From positions 98,034 through 162,033 of the forward strand of contig JBEKHH010000002.1 in the NCBI GenBank assembly GCA_050012375.1: a DNA stretch of 64,000 nt, given 5' to 3'. Origin of the DNA: PALSA-1353 sp050012375 (GTDB taxonomy: Bacteria; Planctomycetota; Phycisphaerae; Tepidisphaerales; Tepidisphaeraceae). Positions 1 through 8,383 of the stretch are shown here, piece by piece. Position numbers and translations under genes: made by a program. Every line of letters begins with the position of its first letter. Position 1 is the first letter of the stretch. The notes under the pieces were generated by a model. It ran no database searches and was not told the DNA's origin. It saw nothing but the letters and a program-made list of their open reading frames with translations.

Positions 1-807
1 GTGCTGCGGGCGTTGCTCGACCATCTCGGCTCCAAGGCCCGCATCATCGCCAAGATCGAAGACCAGGGCGGATTGCGCAACCTCGAGGGAATCGTCAAGG
101 TGGCCGACGCGGTCATGGTCGCCCGCGGCGATCTGGGCATCGAGGTGGATTATCACACGCTTCCGCTGGTGCAAACGCGGATCGTCGATCTGTGCCTGAC
201 CGAAGGGCGGCCGGTCATCATCGCCACGCATCTCCTGGAATCGATGATCTCCGCTCCCATGCCCACGCGAGCGGAGATTTCAGACATTTCCACTGCCGTG
301 CGCGAACGGGCCGACGCGGTCATGCTTTCCGGCGAGACCACCACCGGGCTGTATCCGCTGGAGTGCGTCGAGGTCATGAAAAACATCGTCAAAACCATCG
401 AACCGACCGAAAAACGCGGCATGAACGAAGTGATCAAACTGAACGAACCCAAAACAAAAATGCTCCGCTCCGCTGCCGTCCTCGCACGTGAGCTGGGCCA
501 ATCCGGCATCGTCGTTTTCACGCGGAGCGGAATGCTGGCATATACTTTAGCCGCCCTGCGGGCCGTAGGCGTGCCAATCTACGCGTTCACAGATGACGAA
601 GCTCTTTTCCGCCAATTGCTGTTACCCTGGGGCGTGGAACCCTTTCTGATGAAATTCAGCGCCGATCCGGAGGAGACCATTTTGAATGCCTTCGCCTACC
701 TCAAGCGAAGGCAATGGGTCGATGACGGCACCTGGCTGGTGGTGATTACCAACGTCCTGGCGCATGGCAAGATCGTGGATACGATTCAGCTCCGGCAGAT
801 GGCATGA
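1..807 (+). CDS. pyk: Pyruvate kinase, C-terminal part (5' end outside window)
   Basis: Catalyses phosphoenolpyruvate plus ADP to pyruvate plus ATP, the last step of glycolysis, in the cytoplasm. The frame is open from base 1, so the N-terminal third is missing because of the window edge; the GTG at base 1 is not evidence for a start. Visible family motifs are AKIEDQGGLRN (metal/phosphate-binding Lys and Glu), MVARGDLGIEV, ATHLLESMI (usually ATQMLESMI) and PTRAEISDI followed by DAVMLSGETT. The last ~120 residues form the regulatory C-terminal domain. It stops at TGA 805-807, convergent with the minus-strand nucleotidyltransferase-like gene 68 nt away. Assignment is certain from the motif series. 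Confidence 0.95.
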   Translation: MLRALLDHLGSKARIIAKIEDQGGLRNLEGIVKVADAVMVARGDLGIEVDYHTLPLVQTRIVDLCLTEGRPVIIATHLLESMISAPMPTRAEISDISTAVRERADAVMLSGETTTGLYPLECVEVMKNIVKTIEPTEKRGMNEVIKLNEPKTKMLRSAAVLARELGQSGIVVFTRSGMLAYTLAALRAVGVPIYAFTDDEALFRQLLLPWGVEPFLMKFSADPEETILNAFAYLKRRQWVDDGTWLVVITNVLAHGKIVDTIQLRQMA

Positions 808-875
808 CGAAACGCGCGGGACTTTTCGAGCCGGCGGGACGTTGGCCGACGAACGTTCTCAGGCAAGCCCGCAAT

Positions 876-1346
876 TCACTCGGGCAGATTTTCAAGATCA
901 AGCCGATCCTTTGTTCTGGCCGAGGCGTGCTTCATTTGGCGCAGCAAGGGAAGCGACACGTACCGAACACCTCCAGCCTCAATGCTCGTGGTAAGCAGTT
1001 GGCGAACATCTACGTGGGGAAGACCGGGAAGATAGTCGAAGAGGTCGAGAAACCCGTATTTGGTCCAGAGCATCATCAGTCGGGAGGCCTGGATAAAGGG
1101 AAGAGTGACGGGGTAGGTTCGCTCGATTCCTGTGGCCGGATCGATTTCCTTGGCGATGTAGCGCGCATCCATGTCGGTGAGCGCCAGCAACATATTCCGC
1201 TCAGCTTCGGGCGAGCGATGCCAGACGATGTCCGTATCTTCGGTAGCCCTTCCGTAGCCGTGGAAATTCACCGCATGTCCGCCAATGATGACAAACGGCA
1301 CGCCATGGCGTTGGAGGACGCCGAAAAGTTCCAGTTCATCGGGCAT
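876..1346 (-). CDS. Nucleotidyltransferase-fold protein (AbiEii/MNT-like)
   Basis: About 156 residues. The core reads FVIIGGHAVNFHGYGRATED followed by TDIVW: a GG.A...HG..R.T.D.D arrangement typical of small nucleotidyltransferase-fold proteins of the toxin/minimal-nucleotidyltransferase group. Its own substrate cannot be read from the sequence. The ATG at 1346 is preferred because the conserved domain begins a few residues later; an upstream ATG at 1403 only adds low-complexity residues. The start overlaps the 3' end of a short upstream gene by 11 nt, suggesting a translationally coupled two-gene unit. This could be a toxin-antitoxin-like pair or a tRNA/protein nucleotidylation module; neither is demonstrated. 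Confidence 0.7.
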   Translation of the reverse strand: MPDELELFGVLQRHGVPFVIIGGHAVNFHGYGRATEDTDIVWHRSPEAERNMLLALTDMDARYIAKEIDPATGIERTYPVTLPFIQASRLMMLWTKYGFLDLFDYLPGLPHVDVRQLLTTSIEAGGVRYVSLPLLRQMKHASARTKDRLDLENLPE

Positions 1347-1551
1347 TGGGGTTTTGGACGTCGATGGCGCGGGCCTTGAAGTTGCGGCGAAGGAAATGCG
1401 CATATCCCTCGGGCGAACTCCGAAGCGTGGCCCACATGGTCTTCTGAATCTGCGTCATGTTGCGCATTCGCTCCGCCGGCGATTGCAGCCGCGCGAGTTT
1501 TCGCCGAAATCGATCGCGAACGGCCAATTGGTCGGTCAGTTCGTCTGCCAC
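1336..1551 (-). CDS. Small helical partner protein of the nucleotidyltransferase gene
   Basis: Predicted 71 residues from GTG at 1551 (an ATG at 1602 would add a 17-residue hydrophobic, poorly credible N-terminus). It is charged and helical, with SPAERMRNMTQIQKTMWATL and a basic end FLRRNFKARAI. It sits directly upstream of, and overlaps by 11 nt, the nucleotidyltransferase-like gene, the arrangement expected of a two-component module. No Shine-Dalgarno sequence is visible for either start. I do not recognise a named family with certainty. The coupling and composition are the reasons for calling it real. Confidence 0.5.
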   Translation of the reverse strand: MADELTDQLAVRDRFRRKLARLQSPAERMRNMTQIQKTMWATLRSSPEGYAHFLRRNFKARAIDVQNPNAR

Positions 1552-1635
1552 GTTTTGATTGTATGAAAAAAACCCCACAGCGAAAAGGCAAAACGCCGCC
1601 ATTTCTGCGAGCCATTTGCGCCCTCGCGGTAGTAT

Positions 1636-2076
1636 TCATTTGCCGCCGCCGGCCCGCGCGGTCCCCCGGCACTGATCGCATTCAAACGCCTCCTCCAGGC
1701 AATGCTCCACCCGCTTGTTCAGCAAATCCAAAATGAGATCGTCGATCCCCAGCGTCGGCGCGACGTGATACGCCACGCCCGGATATTTCTTGGCCGCATC
1801 GGCGGTGAGCCGCGGAATATCCTGCGTCCAATGTTTCCCCGGCCCGAGAAAAAACGGAACCACCACCACGCGCCCGGCCCCGCGAAGCGCGCACTTCCCA
1901 AACGCCGTTGCGATCGAAGGTTCCCCCAGCTCCATATGCGCCGGCTCGACAATCGAGTACTTCGACTCAAATCGCTTGGCAAACAGCGTCACGACCTCCT
2001 CAAGCATCCGATTGCTGGCCTCCATCCGCGACCCATGATCGACGATCACAACGCCAATTGAGCGTCCATCAGCCAT
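1636..2076 (-). CDS. CbiX/SirB-type sirohydrochlorin chelatase
   Basis: 146 residues, the length of a single-domain CbiX-small/SirB-type chelatase, which inserts Co2+ or Fe2+ (or Ni2+) into sirohydrochlorin for cobalamin, siroheme or related cofactors. Likely metal-binding histidines are His14 in VDHGSR and His82 in GPGKHWTQDIP, the H...DIP motif of the family. PAHMELGEPSI around residue 45 matches the second conserved segment. A Cys-rich C-terminus (CDQCRG) is unusual and could bind a cofactor. No other tetrapyrrole gene is adjacent, so the metal specificity is open. Start is ATG 2076, just before a tract of 8-nt repeats. Confidence 0.88.
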   Translation of the reverse strand: MADGRSIGVVIVDHGSRMEASNRMLEEVVTLFAKRFESKYSIVEPAHMELGEPSIATAFGKCALRGAGRVVVVPFFLGPGKHWTQDIPRLTADAAKKYPGVAYHVAPTLGIDDLILDLLNKRVEHCLEEAFECDQCRGTARAGGGK

Positions 2077-2088
2077 ATCTTTCTTTCC

Positions 2089-2135
2089 CTTCGTGCCTAT
2101 GTGCCTCCGTGCCTTCGTGCCTTCGTGCCTTTTTC
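2089..2135. repeat. Short tandem repeat, 8-nt unit GGCACGAA (minus-strand reading)
   Basis: Upstream of the chelatase start the plus strand reads repeated CGTGCCTT/CGTGCCTC units (about five, imperfect). There is no inverted second arm. It resembles the other short-period intergenic repeats of this window (8.4, 9.3, 9.85, 41.7, 48.1, 52.4 and 57.1 kb). Confidence 0.7.
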
Positions 2136-2138
2136 TGT

Positions 2139-4169
2139 CTACCCCTTCCGCTCAGCCAAAATCACATCAAATGATAGCGCCCGACTTCCCCGAATTATTT
2201 TCACGGTCACTTTATCCCCCGGCTTGCTCCGGGCCAGCGCTTCGCTCAGGTCCATCAGATTCTCCAGCTTTTGATTCCCGAACTGCACGAGCAAATCGCC
2301 CCCGAGCATTCCCGCCGCGGCCGCCGGAGTGCCCGGCGTCGTCCCCGAAATCAGCACGCCCACGCGCGATTCCTGCGAAGCATATTCCGGAATCACCCCC
2401 AAAATCACGCGCCTTTCAACTCCCGGGCCAAAATTCGGGCTTCCAAACAAATGCATCGAGTCTTTGTCCGCCTCGACCAGATACGGCTCGTGCGGCATCC
2501 TCGTCAGACCGTCGATCACCTTTTCCGTAAAGTCCGCCACCGCCTCGATCCCCTGATAATTGATCTTCTTCGCCACGTCGGTGGGGCGGTGATAGTCCAA
2601 GTGAATCCCGCTGAAAAAAAACATCACCGGCACGCGCCGGCGCGCGAAGGACATATGATCGCTCGGCCCCATCCCGCCGCGGCCGATGCTCTTCAGCCGC
2701 AGCGGCGAATCCATCCCCGCATGCCCGAGGATGGCGTCGAAATCGGCGGCCGTTCCTTGCCCGCCCACATACAACGTCTGGTCCCTGATCCGCCCGACCA
2801 TGTCCAGGTTCACCATCGCCGCCATCTTCTCCAGCGGCACGGGCGAGTGCTTCACAAAATATTCCGAGCCAATCAGCCCCTCTTCCTCGGCCGTGAAGCA
2901 AATGAAAATAATCGACCGCGGCGGCGGCGGGGCGTGGGCGAATCGCCGGGCCAATTCCAACACCGTCGCCGTTCCCGAGGCATTATCATCGGCTCCGTGA
3001 TAAATGCTCCCCGATGGCCCGAACAGATGCCCCGGCGTTCCCAGACCCAGATGATCGTAATGCGCCCCAATCACCACAAACTCATCGGCGTGCGGTCCAG
3101 CCCCCGGCAAAACAGCCATCACATTCTTCACCCGAGCCGTCAGCGATTCGATCTGCACGGTGCCCGAAACAACCGGGGAAAACAGGACAATCGACCGCGG
3201 CTTGAACGACGCGTTGATCTGGTCCCGAAGCGATTTCAAATCAGGCACCCAGCGGTCATTCACAACGGGAGCGTCCGCCGTGTGTCTCAGCGACTTAAGC
3301 ACCTCCTCGCGGAGCGCCCGCTCATCCGGCGTGCCGCCAGCGCTCAGCAGTTCGTCCGCCACAGCTTGCTTGATCTGGAGCACCGGAATGGCGGCCGGCG
3401 CGGCAAAGGCGCCGGAAAATGGCATGAGCAGATCCGGGTCCGAATCCGGCGGATTCACCAGTAGCAGCGCCGCCGCTCCATGCTCCGCCGCCGACCTGGC
3501 CTTGGCCGAAAACGTGGCATGCTCCGACCAACCCGATGCGTCGCCGCGCGGCGCCAGCCGGCTGTGGCCCCGCTCGTCCATCGGCTCGTAACGCATCGCC
3601 AGGACCACTTTCCCCAACACGTCCACGCCGGCGTAGTCGTCGTATCCCGCCTCGGGCGCGCTGACGCCATACCCAACGAACACCGCCGTTCCCGAAAATT
3701 TGCCCGCCGCCGAAAAGCGCATCGGCAAATAATCCGTGTCCAACATCAACCTCTTTGGACCGATCCCCATTTCCGTCGCCGGGCCCGGACTCGCCTGCAT
3801 GGTGTAATCGAACGCCTGGAAGAAATCGGCCTCACCGGGCAGGGGCCGTAATCCATCGGCCGCAAATTCGCCCGCGATAAATTGCGCCGCCCGCTCCAGT
3901 CCCGGCAAACCCACGCCCCGCCCCTGCAATTCATCCGAAGCCAGATACGGCAAAGTATCTTCAGGGTCAGCATCCGTAGCAGCAGGGGCCGCAGACGCCG
4001 AAACCCGCGCAATCGCCGTCGAACCGGCGGGCGAACTGGCGATCTCCTTCGGCCCGGAATGCCCCACACACCCGACAAGGCACCAAACCACCCAAACCCC
4101 GTTTAGCCGCGACCCAAAGGGGAGCGCGTTCCGTCGCCTCCAAATCCTCTTCCAAAACCCGCCAATCAT
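2139..4169 (-). CDS. Lipoprotein M28 zinc aminopeptidase with C-terminal PDZ domain
   Basis: 676 residues from ATG 4169. A lipobox LVGC (Cys34) follows a basic n-region and a short hydrophobic stretch, so it should be an exported lipoprotein. A PA-type inserted domain (about residues 120-270) precedes the M28 peptidase domain. All five two-zinc ligand segments are present: GAHYDHLG, GADDNASGT, FTAEEEG, NLDMVG and DYHRPTD. The last ~80 residues form a PDZ domain (ISGTTPGTPAAAAGM, GDLLVQFG). It probably removes N-terminal amino acids from peptides in the periplasm. The n-region RNALPFGSRLNG is encoded by a dispersed repeat (4100-4130). Divergent from the epimerase gene; TACAAT lies about 10 nt before the ATG. 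Confidence 0.9.
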   Translation of the reverse strand: MIGGFWKRIWRRRNALPFGSRLNGVWVVWCLVGCVGHSGPKEIASSPAGSTAIARVSASAAPAATDADPEDTLPYLASDELQGRGVGLPGLERAAQFIAGEFAADGLRPLPGEADFFQAFDYTMQASPGPATEMGIGPKRLMLDTDYLPMRFSAAGKFSGTAVFVGYGVSAPEAGYDDYAGVDVLGKVVLAMRYEPMDERGHSRLAPRGDASGWSEHATFSAKARSAAEHGAAALLLVNPPDSDPDLLMPFSGAFAAPAAIPVLQIKQAVADELLSAGGTPDERALREEVLKSLRHTADAPVVNDRWVPDLKSLRDQINASFKPRSIVLFSPVVSGTVQIESLTARVKNVMAVLPGAGPHADEFVVIGAHYDHLGLGTPGHLFGPSGSIYHGADDNASGTATVLELARRFAHAPPPPRSIIFICFTAEEEGLIGSEYFVKHSPVPLEKMAAMVNLDMVGRIRDQTLYVGGQGTAADFDAILGHAGMDSPLRLKSIGRGGMGPSDHMSFARRRVPVMFFFSGIHLDYHRPTDVAKKINYQGIEAVADFTEKVIDGLTRMPHEPYLVEADKDSMHLFGSPNFGPGVERRVILGVIPEYASQESRVGVLISGTTPGTPAAAAGMLGGDLLVQFGNQKLENLMDLSEALARSKPGDKVTVKIIRGSRALSFDVILAERKG
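4100..4130 (-). repeat. 31-nt dispersed repeat, copy 1 (inside peptidase signal peptide)
   Basis: On the minus strand this segment matches 36364-36394 on the plus strand at 30 of 31 positions (core CTCCCCTT-GGGTCGCGG, one C/T difference). Here it is translated as part of the n-region of the M28 lipoprotein signal peptide; at 36.4 kb it is intergenic. Confidence 0.8.
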
Positions 4170-4246
4170 CCCCGCGATTGTACGGCAACGTCCGAGAATA
4201 TCTAACCGCTTCCCGTCCATTTTGCCGATGACAGATTCGCATAGCC

Positions 4247-5437
4247 ATGCCCAAACCGGGACCAAAGAAAGTGCGCTCCCTCTCCGCAAAGGGCGGCCGC
4301 GCGTGTCTTTCCCCAAAGAGCAACGACCCCGACCCCGACTTGGCCGACCTGCTCGGCCGCCAGTCCATCAGCCTCGATACGCCCGAGCTGCAACGATTCC
4401 TCGCGGCCAAGAACGTCATGGTCACCGGCGCCGGCGGCAGCATCGGTTCGGAAATCTGCCGGCAATCCATGAAATTCTGCCCGCGCCGCCTGATCCTGCT
4501 CGACCAGGCGGAGAACAATCTCTTTGAGATCGACCGCGAGTTGCGGCATCGCTGGGTGGGCGCGGAAATCGTGCCGGTCATCGCCGACGTCTGCGACGCC
4601 CGGCGCATCGGGCGGATATTCGAGTTCCATCAGCCGCAGGTGATCTTCCACTGCGCCGCCCACAAGCACGTGCCGATGATGGAATGCAATCCCGGCGAGG
4701 CGATCAAGAACAACGTGTTCGGCTCGCGCACGGTCGCCGATGCCGCCCGCTCCAGCGCCGCCGCCGCCTTCGTCATGGTCAGCACCGACAAGGCCGTCAA
4801 TCCCACCAGCGTCATGGGCGCATCCAAGCGATGCGCCGAACTCTACGTCCAATCCCTCAACGCCGACGATTGCCCCACGCGCTTCGTCGCGGTCCGTTTC
4901 GGCAACGTCCTGGGCAGCAGCGGAAGCGTCGTCCCCATCTTTCGCAAGCAGATCGAAGCCGGCGGCCCGGTCACCGTCACCCACCCCGACATGAAACGCT
5001 ATTTCATGACCATTGCCGAAGCCAGCCAACTCGTCATGCAAGCCGGCGCCATCGGGCAGGGGGGTGAAATCTTCATCCTCGACATGGGCGAGCCGATCAA
5101 GATTCTTTCCCTGGCCAAAGAAATGATCCGCCGCCGCGGGCTGAAATCCGGCAAAGACATCGCCATAGAATTCAGCGGCATCCGCCCGGGCGAAAAGCTC
5201 TACGAAGAACTCGCCTGCAAGGGCGAGCAAACCCGTCCGACAAGCCACCCAAAAATTCGCGTCTGGCAATTGGCCCGCGCCACCCCGGAGCAGATCGAGC
5301 AAATGCTGAAAACGCTGGCGCTGGTAACCAACGCTTCCCATGGGGACATCGTGCAAGCCCTGGCCCGCTGCGTTCCCGAATACCAACCCGCCGCCGCCGA
5401 GACCCCCACCCTAAGAATAGTAGCCGACGCCGCCTAA
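4247..5437 (+). CDS. Soluble CapD/FlaA1-like nucleotide-sugar dehydratase/epimerase
   Basis: 396 residues, cytoplasmic. An extended SDR enzyme acting on UDP-sugars such as UDP-GlcNAc (4,6-dehydration or epimerisation) for surface polysaccharide or protein-glycan precursors. NAD(P)-binding TGAGGSIG is at 60-67, HCAAHKHVPMME follows, and the catalytic region is STDKAVNP then VMGASKR, where Met replaces the usual Tyr, as in FlaA1/PglF-type dehydratases. RFGNVLGSSGSVVP, RYFMTIAEA and GEKLYEEL complete the family pattern. The N-terminal membrane domain of full-length CapD/PglF proteins is absent; a basic 40-residue tail is in its place. It could feed the TPR-glycosyltransferase array ~9 kb away, but that is inference. 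Confidence 0.87.
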   Translation: MPKPGPKKVRSLSAKGGRACLSPKSNDPDPDLADLLGRQSISLDTPELQRFLAAKNVMVTGAGGSIGSEICRQSMKFCPRRLILLDQAENNLFEIDRELRHRWVGAEIVPVIADVCDARRIGRIFEFHQPQVIFHCAAHKHVPMMECNPGEAIKNNVFGSRTVADAARSSAAAAFVMVSTDKAVNPTSVMGASKRCAELYVQSLNADDCPTRFVAVRFGNVLGSSGSVVPIFRKQIEAGGPVTVTHPDMKRYFMTIAEASQLVMQAGAIGQGGEIFILDMGEPIKILSLAKEMIRRRGLKSGKDIAIEFSGIRPGEKLYEELACKGEQTRPTSHPKIRVWQLARATPEQIEQMLKTLALVTNASHGDIVQALARCVPEYQPAAAETPTLRIVADAA

Positions 5438-5542
5438 ATGGGCGACCGAGATTCTGGGACATCTCGGCGGAACCCGCGGTGCTTCGCACCGCCGCTAACT
5501 ATCCTTGAGTTGTCCCAGAACCATAGTTCCCTATTTAGGCGG
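5430..5542. terminator. Nested inverted repeats between convergent genes (bidirectional terminator?)
   Basis: Three nested exact inverted pairs lie between two convergent genes. The outer arms are CCGCCTAAAT (5430-5439) and ATTTAGGCGG (5533-5542). The middle arms are TTCTGGGACA (5452-5461) and TGTCCCAGAA (5511-5520). The inner hairpin is GCGGTGC-ttc-GCACCGC (5476-5492). The left outer arm includes the stop codon of the epimerase gene and the right arm ends 5 nt from the permease stop. Consistent with a bidirectional terminator or a palindromic insertion. Confidence 0.6.
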
Positions 5543-5547
5543 TTCAA

Positions 5548-6426
5548 TTAACCCGCCGCCCCGAGCCCAAACCGAATATGCACCCGCCTCTCCAGCGGCG
5601 CAAACGCCAGCCGATCGGCCAGCATGCCGATGATCACCATCACAATCATCACCGCGACCACCTGCGAGATGGCGGAGTTGTCCTGCCCCGTCTTCAGCAG
5701 AAACCCCAAGCCCTGGTGATCGGCCACGAGGATCAATTCCGCTCCCATGAGCGAGCGCCAGGCAAAGCTGAATCCTTGGCGCAAACTGCTCGCCAGCGCC
5801 GGCAACCCAGCGGGAAAAAGCACATACCGATACAGCCGCCATCCGCGAGCCCCCATCATCAGTCCGGCTCGTCGATACAGCGGGGGAACCGCCAGCAGCC
5901 CATCCCGCATCGACACGGCCATCCCAAACGCGCTGCCCATCACCAGCACGAAGAGGATTCCGATCTCATTCAAACCGAACACCAAAACCGCCAGCGGCAC
6001 CCAGCAAACGCTCGGCAAAGTCTGCAATCCCAGACACACCGGGCGCAGAAACTCGTCGAAAGGCGTCCATCGCCACATCAGCACGCCCAGCACCGTGCCG
6101 AGAATAATGCTCAGTGAAAACCCCACAATCAGCCGCCAGGCGCTGACGATATTCGCCGTGACCAGCGGGCTATGCACCATCCGGCTGGCGAGCGGAGGCT
6201 GATGCGCCGCGGATTCCAACGGCGCAGGCCAGCCTTTGTGCAATTTCTCCCCGAACCCCGTTTCAATCCCCAGCATCCCCAGCATGGAATCCACGACATG
6301 GCTCGGCGCGGGAAAAATAAACGACCGCCAGCCCGCGATCCTATATGCCGCTTCCCAGGTCGTCAGTAAAAGCACCCAGATCAGCGTTCTCGTCAGGCCG
6401 CCACGAATCCTCAGCCGCAAGGGCAT
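5548..6426 (-). CDS. ABC transporter permease, SsuC/TauC/NrtB type
   Basis: 292 residues from ATG 6426; upstream ATG codons add only polar Ser/Lys-rich sequence. About six membrane segments, beginning LTRTLIWVLLLTTWEAAY. The EAA-like loop that docks the ATPase is YRRAGLMMGARGWRLYRYVL, followed by FPAGLPALASSLRQGFSFAW, typical of the sulfonate/taurine/nitrate permease group. Its 5' end overlaps the ATPase gene by 86 nt. Last gene of the minus-strand operon binding protein - ATPase - permease. The exact substrate cannot be told from the permease. Confidence 0.88.
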   Translation of the reverse strand: MPLRLRIRGGLTRTLIWVLLLTTWEAAYRIAGWRSFIFPAPSHVVDSMLGMLGIETGFGEKLHKGWPAPLESAAHQPPLASRMVHSPLVTANIVSAWRLIVGFSLSIILGTVLGVLMWRWTPFDEFLRPVCLGLQTLPSVCWVPLAVLVFGLNEIGILFVLVMGSAFGMAVSMRDGLLAVPPLYRRAGLMMGARGWRLYRYVLFPAGLPALASSLRQGFSFAWRSLMGAELILVADHQGLGFLLKTGQDNSAISQVVAVMIVMVIIGMLADRLAFAPLERRVHIRFGLGAAG

Positions 6427-7234
6427 TGACACGATTGACCTCTTCTTCGATTTCCTTTCGGACGAGCTTGACAAGCTCGCTGATGTCCGAGCTGTCGAAT
6501 TTTCGTGGATGGGGCAAATCAACGCAAATTTCCTTGCGAATCCGGCCCGGATGGGTGTGCAGCACGATGATCCGGTCCGCCAGCCGGACCGCCTCGCCCA
6601 CGGAGTGCGTCACGAACAGAATCGTCTTTTGGGTTTCGACCCAAAGCGACTGAAGCTGATGGTGCAGGAGCGTCCGTGTCTGGGCGTCGAGCGACGCGAA
6701 GGGCTCATCCATCAGCAATACCGCCGGATCCATCACCAGCGCCCGCCCGATCGCGATCCGCTGTTTCATCCCGCCCGAGAGTTCGTGCACCAGCTTGTTG
6801 GCGCTGCCCGACAAATGCACCATCCGTAGCGCCCCGGCCACGCGGTCGGCCCGCTCCGACCCGCCCACCCCAGCCATCTTCAGACCAAATTCCACATTCT
6901 GGGCCGCCGTCAGCCAGGGAAACAGCCCGTGTTCCTGAAAAACCATCGCCCGCTCGGGGCCAGGCGAGGAAATCATCTCCCCGTCCAAGCGCGCGGTGCC
7001 CCGGTCAGGCCGCGTCATTCCCGCCGCGATGTTCAGCAGCGTGCTCTTGCCGCTTCCGCTGGGTCCGACGACCACGACGAATTCGCCAGGGCGGCATTCC
7101 AGGGTGATGTTCTCCAGCGCCGCTTCCTTCGATTTGCCGAAACGCTTGCTGATCCCCTGCAACTCAAGGCGGCCCCTTCTGGAAGTGTCTTGCAGCGGTG
7201 CAGAGCGGGTGGACATGAAACTTGGTTTATTCAC
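6341..7234 (-). CDS. ABC transporter ATP-binding protein, SsuB/TauB/NrtD type
   Basis: 297 residues. The GTG at 7234 is chosen because GTGA there overlaps the TGA of the binding-protein gene, a translational-coupling arrangement. Walker A GPSGSGKST is at about 57-65, the Q-loop is in VFQEHGLFPWL, the signature is LSGGMKQRIAIGRAL, Walker B is VLLMDEPFASLD and the H-loop is FVTHSV. FQEHGLFPWL and the tail with HPGRI are typical of the nitrate/sulfonate/taurine importer ATPases. It powers uptake by the adjacent permease. The C-terminal ~30 residues are translated from DNA that also encodes the permease start. Confidence 0.93.
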   Translation of the reverse strand: MNKPSFMSTRSAPLQDTSRRGRLELQGISKRFGKSKEAALENITLECRPGEFVVVVGPSGSGKSTLLNIAAGMTRPDRGTARLDGEMISSPGPERAMVFQEHGLFPWLTAAQNVEFGLKMAGVGGSERADRVAGALRMVHLSGSANKLVHELSGGMKQRIAIGRALVMDPAVLLMDEPFASLDAQTRTLLHHQLQSLWVETQKTILFVTHSVGEAVRLADRIIVLHTHPGRIRKEICVDLPHPRKFDSSDISELVKLVRKEIEEEVNRVNALAAEDSWRPDENADLGAFTDDLGSGI

Positions 7235-8253
7235 GGTTGACTCGCCGCCTCCGATCCGGTCAAGCCGCGAATAATACTCGTTTCGAACAGCCCCGTCAGG
7301 TCCGGCTCGGATTTGATGAAGGTCAAATCGTGCGACCACCGCTCCATGGTCTTGAACGTCTCGGGAAGCGGATCATCGGTGAATTCCGTGCGGCCCAGCG
7401 CCGCACGCAGCACGTCGCCCGGAAGTTTTTTGCCGCCCAGCCCAACCAGCGCGTCGTTCAACTGATCGGCATAATCCGCGGAATGCGCGCTCAGTCGCTG
7501 GGTCCACCGATGATGCACCGTCAAAATCCTCTCAATAACGTCCGCATGCTCCGCCAAAAACTTCGGCGTCGTCACCACCACCGTCAGCGAAAACTCGTGG
7601 CTCGGCCACAGGTCCTTTTCCTCGCCCACCAGCACCGCCCCGGTTTCGTTCATCAGGCGCGCTCCCCAAGGCTCCGGCACCCATGCCGCGTCGATCATGT
7701 CCCGCGCCATCATCCCGCTCTGCTGGCTGTTGCGAACTTCCTTGACGTTGCTCGAATCCGCCTGCCCCAGGACCGCCGTCACATAATGCCGCGCCGACAC
7801 ATCCTGGGTATTGCCAAGCTGCGGCGTAGCGATCCGTTTCCCCTTCAAATCGGCAAATGAATGAATCCCCGATTCCTTCGACGCGACAATCACCACCCCA
7901 TTGGCCGCCGACCCGCTGATCACACGAACAGCCTGCCCGCCGCTGTTGACATCCGCGGACAAAACCGGACCGGGCCCAACATATCCAATGTCCACCGCCC
8001 CGGCGTTCAAGGCCTGAATCAATTCCGGCCCCGCGTTAAACACCTTGGTTTTTAACTGCGTCGGCCCCAGCGCCGCTTGAAACTCCCCCGAGGCCACTCC
8101 AAGCACCGCCTGCGCATGCGTCACATTGGCGAAATACCCCAGCCGCACCTCATCCAAAACCGCTGCCGTCCCCGGCGCCGACTGGCTCTTGCCGCACCCG
8201 TTGATAGCCAAGCCAAACCCAAGCAACACCAAAACAGGTGTTCGCCAATTCAT
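7231..8253 (-). CDS. ABC transporter substrate-binding lipoprotein, SsuA-like
   Basis: 340 residues. The lipobox AINGC gives lipidation at Cys20, so this is a membrane-anchored periplasmic receptor. It is a SsuA/NrtA-type periplasmic binding fold: LGYFANVTHAQAV near the N-terminus, DIGYVGPGPVLSADV, ISGSAANG, and the hinge segment FADLKGKRIATPQLGNTQDV. These support an aliphatic-sulfonate/nitrate/taurine-like ligand, not resolvable further. First gene of the three-gene importer; stop TGA overlaps the GTG of the ATPase gene. An inverted repeat at 8321-8342 lies 68 nt upstream and may be an operator. Confidence 0.88.
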   Translation of the reverse strand: MNWRTPVLVLLGFGLAINGCGKSQSAPGTAAVLDEVRLGYFANVTHAQAVLGVASGEFQAALGPTQLKTKVFNAGPELIQALNAGAVDIGYVGPGPVLSADVNSGGQAVRVISGSAANGVVIVASKESGIHSFADLKGKRIATPQLGNTQDVSARHYVTAVLGQADSSNVKEVRNSQQSGMMARDMIDAAWVPEPWGARLMNETGAVLVGEEKDLWPSHEFSLTVVVTTPKFLAEHADVIERILTVHHRWTQRLSAHSADYADQLNDALVGLGGKKLPGDVLRAALGRTEFTDDPLPETFKTMERWSHDLTFIKSEPDLTGLFETSIIRGLTGSEAASQP

Positions 8254-8320
8254 TCCGTCAATCTACCTCCCAATTCCCGCTCCTTCAACCAATCCTACCA
8301 ATTTTATGGTGTATGGAATT

Positions 8321-8342
8321 AACTCTTTTAATCGCAAGAGTT
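8321..8342. promoter_or_regulatory. Inverted repeat upstream of the ABC importer
   Basis: AACTCTT (8321-8327) and AAGAGTT (8336-8342) form a perfect 7-bp inverted repeat with an 8-nt spacer. It lies in the AT-rich leader between the divergent importer operon and the isomerase gene. It could be an operator or the stem of a short leader hairpin. No clear -35/-10 pair could be fixed. Confidence 0.4.
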
Positions 8343-8383
8343 ATAAGTGGGCATGACACTTGTTCTTGGCTGCGATTGCCGTA

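Noticed and set aside
4202..5386. 394-codon minus-strand frame opposite the epimerase gene
   Set aside because: Antisense of a clear SDR enzyme; Asp/Gly/Ala-rich translation with no motif.
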